Positions 41,201 through 50,200 of a DNA stretch of 64,000 nt are shown piece after piece. The DNA is from Tenrec ecaudatus. Lineage: Eukaryota > Chordata > Mammalia > Afrosoricida > Tenrecidae. A model generated the notes under the pieces. The model was not told the origin of the DNA and searched no databases. It was given only the letters and a program-made list of their open reading frames with translations. Location of the stretch: NCBI RefSeq assembly GCF_050624435.1, contig NC_134540.1, positions 105,181,739-105,245,738 on the forward strand. The letters run 5' to 3'. The position numbers and the translations under genes are program-made. The first letter of the stretch is position 1. Each line of letters opens with the position of its first letter.

Positions 41201-44200
41201 GCACTGGGGGAGTGCAGTGGAACAGCAAGGGAATGGAGTGGCAAGATCCCCAGGGAATGCTGAAAGTGGACTTTGGGGCCAGGGCGTGTTGCCCCAACAG
41301 ACTGGACTGGAAAACACTCCTAAGGGTCAACAAACGATCCTTGAACTAACTACAAGCTTTTCTATCGTGATGTGTTTTGTTTTGTTCTTTGTCAGTGGTT
41401 TGTTGTTGTTGTTTTGTTGTCTGGTTGTATACTGTTGCTTTGTTTTCCTCTGTCTTGTTTTCGTGCATGTTATTGTCTCCACAGGTCTGTATAAAAAAGA
41501 CAGGCTGGATGAACTATCTGGAAGAAAAACAACGGGACTGACAGTTCCGGGGGGACTTGGGATAGGGGGAGGTGGGGGGTAAGGAAGTGGTGTTAACAAA
41601 CCCAGGGACAAGGGAACAAATGATCCAAATTGGTGGCAAGGGGCGAGTTGCAGGCCTGGTAGGGAATGATCAAGGGTAAGGTTACGTAAAGAAGAGGTAT
41701 AGCTGTAACCCAGGTGGAGATGGAGCATGATAGTGGGGCAGGAGGAAAGTCAAGGGAAATAGAGGAAAGAGCTGGGAGGCAAAGGGCATTTATAGAGGTC
41801 TAGATAAAGACATGTACATGCAAATATATATATGAGGATGGGGAAATAGATCTATGTGCCTATATTTATAGGTTTAGTATTAAGGTGGCGGAAGGACCTT
41901 GGGCCTCTACTCAAGCACTCCCTCAATGCATGAATACTTTATTCTATTAAATTGGCATTCTATGATGCTCACCCTTCAGACACAACCACTGAAGCCAAAG
42001 CGGGTGAACAAGTAAATGTGGTGAAGAAAGCTGATGGTGCCCGGCTATCAAAAGAGATAGCGTCTGGGGTCTTAAAGGCTTGAAGGTGAACAAGCGGCCA
42101 TCTAGCTCAGAAGCAACAAAGCCCACATGGAAAAAGCACACCAGCCTGTGCGATCGTGAGGTGTCAAAGGGATCAGGGCTAAGGCATCATCAAAAAAAAA
42201 TCTTACCATAGTGAATGAAGGGAGAAGTGCAGAGTGGAGACCCAAAGCCCATTTGTCGGCCACTGGAGATCCCCTGAGAGAGGGGTCTAGGGGAGGAGAT
42301 GAGTCAGTCAGGGTGCAATGTAGCACCGACGAAGTATACAGCTTTCCCCAAGATCCTAAATGCTTCCTCCCCACCAACTACCATGATCTTAATTCTACCT
42401 TGCAAGTCTGGATAGAGCAGAGGTTGTACACTGGTGCATATAGGAGCTGGAGGCACAGGGAATCCAGGGTGGATGATACCTTCAGGACCAGGGGTGTGAG
42501 GGGTGATACTGGGAGGGTAGAGGGTAAGTAGGTTGGAAAGAGGCAACCGATTACAAGGATCTACATGTGACCTCCTCCCTGGGGGATGGACAACAGAGAA
42601 GGAGATGAAGGGAGACGCCAGATAGGACAAGATATGACAAAATAGTAATCTATAAATTACCAAGGGCACATGAGGGAGGGGGGAGTGGGGAGAGAGGGGA
42701 ATAAAAAAGAGGACCTGATGCAAAGGGCTTAAGTGGAGAGGAAATGCTTTGAAAATGATTAGGGAAAAGAATGTACAGATGTGCTTTACACAACTGATGT
42801 ATGTATATGTATGGATTGTGATAAGAATTGTATGAGCCCCTAATAAAATGTTTTTAAAAAAATTATCAAGTGTTCATGAAGGAGGGGGAGCAGGGAAGGA
42901 GGAGAAAAAAATGAGGAGCTGATACCAAGGGCTCAAGTAGAAAGCAAATGTCTTGAGAATGATAATAGCAACAAATGTACAACTGTGCTTGACATACAAT
43001 GGATGGATGGATGGATTGTGAAGAATTGTATGAGCATCCAGTAAAATGATTAATAAATACTTATGTTTAGCAGAAGTGAAATAAATCTGACAGAAAAGGA
43101 CAAGTAAGTACTAGTCCACTTATCATGGATAATCTACACTGGACAAGTGCAAAGAGACAAAAAGTACATTAGAAGCTAGCAGGCCCAGGAGAGCACAGTA
43201 TCCTGCGCTATTCCTTCTTATTGCTGTCATCTACTAAACCCAGGTCACTGCCCCTCACGCCTTGAGAATTTCTGCTCCTGATTCAGTGTCACTCTCTAAC
43301 ACTACTTCTTGCTACTGAGTTAGTGAACTCAGAATTTGCAATGGGTTGATTACCTTCGACTATCATGTCCCAAGTCTCTGACTTCCCCCCAGTTACTGTG
43401 GCTAAACTAGATTCCGATGGCCAACTTCTCCACACACTCACTAGGTCTCATCCCTTCTTGCTCATACTCAACATACCCTTCCTCTCTCCTGAATCATTTT
43501 TCCCTTCTCGATTGGATCATCCCCTTCAGCCAATCAGTATACAAACATTTAAAAAACATATGTAAGGTTGATTTTTTTGGGGGGGGAAGAATGGAGGGAT
43601 CCAAAGTCATTCTCTAGCAACCACTCTTCGGCTTTTTTGCCATTACAATAAAAGTCTTCAAAAAAGTTGTATAAAGGCCCATCTCTAACTGGTCTTCCAT
43701 ACTTTCCCCACTTGGCCATTGCAGCAGCTGTTTTCTCATCAATGGTCTTCACACAGTCCAATTCAATGGTCAATTCTTGGTCCTTGCCTCTGATCCTTCC
43801 CCTCAGAAATACTTTCTTGGTTTCCCTGAGTTCACACTTTCCTCACTTCCTCTTTTCGCACTGTGGGCTCCTTCCCTCCCTCTCATTCTGCTTTGCCGGA
43901 TCACCATCATCTTTTTAACCCACTGCAGCTGAGTGGTCCAGGGCACTTTCGAATTCTCTTTTTCATCTATACTCACTTTTCGAATTCTCTTTTTCATCTA
44001 TACTCACTTCCTTGGAGATCCCATCAATTCCACGACTTTAAATATACTGACGATTCTCAAGTATAATGTAACGAGGCATCTTCAAAAAGTTTGTGGAAAA
44101 ATTCCAATGCCCTACAAAACGTTTAAAGCCCATATAGATATAATCTCCAGCCCTAACAACACCTCAAAACAGCAGACTCACATAACAAAGCTGTCCACTC

Positions 44201-47200
44201 AGCCTCTCTACTTATATGTCCCACAGCCACTTCAAACTTACTACTGTCTACTCTTTACCCCTACACTGCTCTTCCCAGGCTCTCCATCTTAAGTAACAGA
44301 AATTCCACATCCTACATCTCATCCCTCAACCAATTCTGTGGCCCCAACTGCAAGATGCAGCCAGATTTCGAGCTACTCACAAGTCTTCCAACTCGCTGCA
44401 TGGAGTCAATGCTGACTCATCGGACCTCCTGTGGGTTCCTGAAACTGTAACTGTCAAGTTCAGCCTCTCTGTGAAGCTGCCGGTGGTTTCAAACTGCCGA
44501 CTATGCGGACTGCAGCCCAATGTGTAACCACTGCACCATCAGAGCTCTCTTCTCCTATGAATCCCATGGCTTACACTAGTGTTTCCCCAAGTGGGCAACA
44601 CCGCCCTCCTGAGGGCCACTGGCAAAATCCAGGGGCGCTGCAAAAACAGATACATACACTTTATCCTGGATTATGGGTACAGTACAATAAAGGTTTTTCA
44701 TTCTCAGTAGGTGCTAAGTAAAAATGGGCAGTAGACCAAATAAGTCTGGGAGCCTATGGTCTATGCTATTACTGGGTCCTATTTGGAGAGTTACAAAAGC
44801 CTCCTAACTGGTCTCCCAGCTTGTGCTTGCCCGCCATGAGTCATTTAACACAGTGGTCACAGTGGTCTAAATCTACTCAAAACCTTCCACTGCTTAAGCA
44901 CCTCATTAGATGTAACGTTCTTCTAATGGTCTGTAAAACACAATCTGTTGTGGCTGTTAATTAATCTCATTTCTTATTAGGCTCTATTTTGCTCATTTGC
45001 TTGAGTTGTATCAGATTTTGTTGTTGTTATCCGCACCTTGAACACACCAGGCAAGTTCATACTTCAGGACTTGGCACATTCTGCAATCTTCACTTAAACC
45101 ATTTCCCCTTACACATTCATATGGATCCCGCCCTGATCTGTGCCTGGTTTTTCACTCAATTGTCACCTTCTCAGCAAGATCTTCCCTGACCAGTTTGCAA
45201 CAGTGACTTCCTCACCCACCTTTCTTGACTTCAGTTTCATAGAAGTTTTTTTCTCCAATTTTTATAGCAGCAACTGACACACTATATAATTTCATGTGGT
45301 TTCCTTCTCTCAATAGAGTACAAAGTCCATGAGAGATGTTTGCCTTTTCACCACTGTATCCTATACTTCACACGATGCCTACCTAGCATAAGGAAGGCAT
45401 TCAGTGGCTGCATTAACTGAGTGAATAAATAAGTGGTTAGATTTGAGCTGAGATTTTAGGATCCCATGAAATGTGGCTCAAACGTCAGATAATGCACACT
45501 ATTTTTCTAACCTAACAGAAGTCTTAGATAAAAAAATAGCAAATACTCTGAGTTTTGTTTTATTGCTGATTGTCAACATTGTTTTAAATGCAGATGTTAA
45601 ATATGGCAAAATCTTGGAAAATAAGGGAATTGATAACTAATGCAAAAATCTTGGTCAACGCATTCATGTCTGACTTGGAAAAAAGTTTGATCTTATAGGC
45701 CCATCTTTCTGTTGATCTCTGACTTCCTTTCAGAAATGCCAACTCTGTCTCTTTAAACTGGGGCTTAGACTTTGTTTTAGCACAAATCTTGATGCACATA
45801 TCTTCCAGAAATCTCAGAGAAACAGTCACATGCACTTCTATTTTACCTCCACTCCTAGGACTAACTCTGAAAAGCACTAGACCTAAAGAAGAGTCCTTTG
45901 CAAAGCAAGTCTTTCCACAGAAACAGAAATCTCTCACAAGGTGGATCTGACTACAGGAAGGAATCCGCCTTGAACGTTTGGAAGGCACAGCCTCTGCATG
46001 GGGTTTGAAGGCTTTGCTGGGTCTCCCTGTAAGAGTTTACGTACGGGCCATTTACTTGTAGAACGCGGTTACAGTCTTTCACATTCACTGTCTTTCCCTG
46101 TTCCTGATGGTCAAGATCAAGGCCTACAAACAGATGGAGCTGACAGATCAGAGCAGTATTTCAGTTGGTCACACAATTTAATCAATATGGCTGCAAATCA
46201 CCCTCTGCTAGAAAGACTATGGTAACTTTCGAAATAATGCTACTGAATGAGCATGTGGGGCGGCATTGCGCCTGCCCTGTTCCAATGCTACCCCTGTCCA
46301 CACCCTTCTCTTTCAACACATGACCTCACACCACTAGGGGGCGAGTGGGGAGTTACTGGCATGCTTAGGTTATACACTTTTATATTAGAGGATTTCCAAA
46401 GGATGTAGACTTATGACTGGAAACGAGAAATCTGCCATAGGTTAAACTGGCACCACTATCTATCTTTCCCACCCATGCATCACATACAGGAACACAGTGT
46501 TGGGAGAACGTAATGGTTAGTGTAACTAATCAAGTGTTGAGAATTTATTACAAAAGGACAAGTACAACATGAGTCAGCTGAGGTAAGCTTTAAAAAAAAT
46601 GCAAAAGGGGCATAGGGAAAAAGTTATTGTATAAAACATTCCTGGGGTGAGGACCAGGTAGTATTACAGGGACCACACCAAATCCATGGATACACATGGT
46701 AGCCAACTAAACAGGAGGTGGGGAAAGGAAAAAAAAAAAAGAAAGAAATGGGTAACGGGGGCACAGGGCACTAACCCACCCAAGGAGAGGGTATTGTATG
46801 TGTCTCCACCGGGAAAAAGGGACCAGACTTCAACCAAATGCTCCATGATGTGAATGCAACATGCTGGCATGGAGTAGGGAACCAGTGGACAGGTCTGAGG
46901 GGCCAGCCCCAATCCCAACTAGGTGGACAGCTGCCCCTCCCCACAGAAGAATTTATTTCAGAGGGACATGTCTGATCAAAGCACACGGGAGCAGATGGAG
47001 GGGGAGGAGGAGAGAGTGGAGCACATTCTGGTTCACCAGGCCTCGAAGACAATATTCCTGATTAGAACAGCCAGTCCATGCAGAGTACCACACGACCGGC
47101 CCCACTATGAGACACGACGTCCCTCACTGACCCACAGCCCTACAGGGGACAACACCGGAGACATAGTGTGCGAAGTGTGCCCGATCTGATCCCGCCCCAC

Positions 47201-50200
47201 TGAGGCAAAACACTAAGGGGGTGCAACAGAACAGCAAGGGAACAGAGCAGCGAGGTTCCCAGGGAATACTGAAGGTGGACTTTGGGGTCAGGGCATGGTG
47301 CCCCAACAGAAGGGACTAGAAAACACTCCTAAAAGCCAACAAACAGTTCTTGAACTAACTACAAGCTTTTCTTTCTTGTCGTGTTTTGTTACTGGTTTGT
47401 TGTTGTTTTATTTTATATTGTTGCTTGGTTTTGCTCTGTCTTGTTTTTGTGCATGTTATTATCTCTGCAGGTCTGTCTAAATAAGATAGGCTGGAGGAGA
47501 AAATAACGGGACCGACAGTTCCAGGGTCACATGGGAGAGGGGAAGGTGGGGAGAAAGGTGGTGTTAACAAACTAAGAGACAAGGGAACAACAAGGGATCC
47601 AAATCGGGGTGAGGAGGGTGTAGGAGGCCTGGGAGGGCGTGATCAAGGGTAATGTAACCAAGAGGAATTACTGAAACCCAAAAAAAGACTGAGCGTGATA
47701 GTGGGACAAGAGGAAAGTCAAAGGAAATAGAGGAAAGAGCTAGGAGGCAAAGGGCATTTATAGAGGTCTAAATAAAGGCATGTACATATGCAAATATATA
47801 CATGAGGATGGGGAAATAGATTTTTGTGCATATATTATAGATTTAGTATTAGGGTAGCGGATGGACATTGGGCCTCCACTCAAGTACTCCGTCGATGCAA
47901 GAATACTTCGTTCTATTAAACTGGCATTCTATGATGTTCACCTTCCCAATACAACTGCTGAAGACAAAGCAGTTGAACAAGCAAATGTGGTAAAGAAAGC
48001 TGATGGTGCCTGGCCATCAAAAGATATAGCATCTGGTGTCTTAAAGGCTTGAAGGTAAACAAGTGGATATCTAGCTCAGAAGCAACAAAGCCCACACATG
48101 GAAGAAGCACACCAGCCTGTGTGATCACGAGGTATCAAAGTGATCAGTTATCAGGCATCATCAGAACAAAAAATCTTACCATAGAGAATGAGTGGGGGAG
48201 TGCAGAGTGGAGACTCAAAGCCCATTTGTAGGCCACTGGACATTCCCTTACAGAAGGGTCTCGGGGAGGAGACGAGCCAGTCAGGGTACGATGTAGCAAC
48301 AATGAAACATACAACTTTCCTCTAGTTCCTAAATGCTCTCTCCCTCACCCCACTATCATGATCCCAATTCTACCTTACAAATCTCACTAGATCAAAGGAT
48401 GTACACTGGTACAGATAGGAACTGGAAACACAGGGAATCCAGGGCGGATGATGCCTTCAGGACCAGTGGTGCGAGTGGTGCGAGTAGTGATATCGGGAGG
48501 GTCGAGGGAGGGTCGGTTGGAGAGGGGGAACCGATTACAAGGATCTACATATAACCTCCTCCCTGGGGGACGGACAACAGAAAAGGGGGTGAAGGGAGAC
48601 GTCAGACAGGGAAATACATGACAAAATAATAATTTATAAATTATCAAGGGTTCATGAGGGAGGGGGGAGTGGGGAGGGAAGGGAAAAAATGAGGAGCTGA
48701 TGCCAGTGGCTTAGTTGGAGAGCAAATGTTTTGAGAATGATAAGGGCAATGAATGTACAAATATGCTTTACACAATTCATGTACGTATGGACTGTGATAA
48801 GAGTTATATGAGTCCCTAATAAAATGATTTAAAAAAATGTTTAGAATTTGCAGACAGGTGTTCAATGTGGTCAGAGGGCCTAGTGAGAAAGTACGGAATG
48901 AGGCCAACTAAGGGGTCTGAGGTATATAAAAGAGGGATAGGAAACAGGTGGAGAGTCCTGATAAGGGAGTAGTTCTCAACCTGTGTCGCCACCCCTTTGG
49001 GGGTCGAACGACCCTTTCACAGGGTTTGCCCGATCCGTAACAGTAGCAAAACTACAGTTATGAAGTAGCACCAAAAATAATTTATGGTTGGGGGTCACCA
49101 CCACATGGGAACTGTATTCCATGGTCACGGCATTAGGAAGGTTGAGAACCACTACTCTAACATGTTAGGCTGGGTGAACAACCTGGGGTGAAATTACCGC
49201 ACAGTAACAAGCTCCTGAGGAAAGAAAGCCAAGCTAAATCAAGTCCATTGCCATAGAATCGATCGTGACAGAGCAACAGGACAGTGTAGTCTGTACAGAA
49301 GCAGATCGTCTCAGCTTCCTCCCAAGGGGCAGCAGGTGGGTAACAGTTAGCAGCAAGAACTTAACCACTGTGTTCCCAAAGGTCCCTTTTGTCCCAGGTA
49401 GAAAGTTGTTGTTTAAATGCAGATTAGTATGTCAAAATATAAACATATTATTTGATTTATGCATGCTTGTAAGTATATTAAAAATGTCACGAAAGACTAA
49501 CAAGAGACTGAAATGGACCTGGGTGGTCCAGATCCCAGTGTGAGTTGAAGCAGGGACCTGAGCAAGCTCATCTCCGCCACGGTTTATCATTTGTAATACT
49601 GGTAGTATGTGCACTCAAGAACCCATGTAACTGCGACATATCGTGGGAAGGAAAACCGTGACTTTGAAAGAAAATGAATTCCACCTTCGCATGAGATGAA
49701 TGATCTCAAACTTCTCTCTTAAAAGATAAAAAAAATGTTTTAACTACTGAGTTGTATGTAGTACTAAATACAAACCTTATATGGTGAAGGTTCAATTCTT
49801 TCCCCGAATAAAACTTGACCAAGATTTTCAGATGGGCGTTTACCTTCTGATGCTTGGCAAAAGTCAAACCTGCGGGGGAGAATATATAAAAGGAAACAAT
49901 GAGATGTCAAATACCTAGCTGATCTTGAGAACATATTAGATATTAATCAATCAAGCAGCTCTAATAGATAAGAAATATATTCACACTCCAAGGTCTATGT
50001 ATACTTACTCAGAACAATTCCCTGAAAATTATGCCTTAGATTATGCTGATTTCTGAATATTACTCTTAAATTTAAAAAAACCAACTTATCGCTATCAGGT
50101 CAACAGACGCTCATGGCAACCCGACAGACAACAGAACTTCCCAATGGCGTTTCTCAGGCTGTAATCTTTATGGAAGCACACTGTCATATCTTCTTCTCAA

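Larger units (their letters stand above)
43750..45435 (+). mobile_element. L2 LINE (CR1 clade), interrupted
   Basis: 'gtggtccagggcactttcga', 'cttccttggagatcccatca', 'aatatactgacgattctcaa', 'agcctctctacttatatgtc', 'tacaaaagcctcctaactgg', 'tctccc', '...cttctcagcaagatcttccctg', 'tccatgagagatgtttgcct' and 'taaggaaggcattcagtggc' are L2 landmarks in the right order. Old. It was later hit by a SINE (44383-44545), a hAT MITE (44576-44758), a short mariner-like piece near 44075-44125 and a 31-bp duplication. The left limit is uncertain because of the adjoining minus-strand coding-like frame. Confidence 0.78.
38236..49775 (-). other. TM9SF2: TM9SF2 intron 3
   Basis: 11540 bp, the largest intron. It holds a nested pair of retroelements (39260-43055), an L2 LINE (43750-45435) broken by a SINE and a hAT MITE, another retroelement (46600-48836), a SPIN-like element (48967-49154) and a SINE (49237-49385). 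38240-39250 and 45440-46590 hold no element I can name, though the latter has a 134-codon minus-strand frame. Confidence 0.88.

Noticed and set aside
41118..41728. Frames of 154 and 133 codons on both strands
   Set aside because: Low-complexity reading (FVLFF..., PPPPIPSPP) of the T/G-rich and G-rich blocks of the nested retroelement. The other copies do not keep the frames.
37104..48836. Tandem array or CRISPR-like repeat cluster
   Set aside because: The repeats are dispersed retroelement copies of different lengths with A-tails; there are no short regular spacers.
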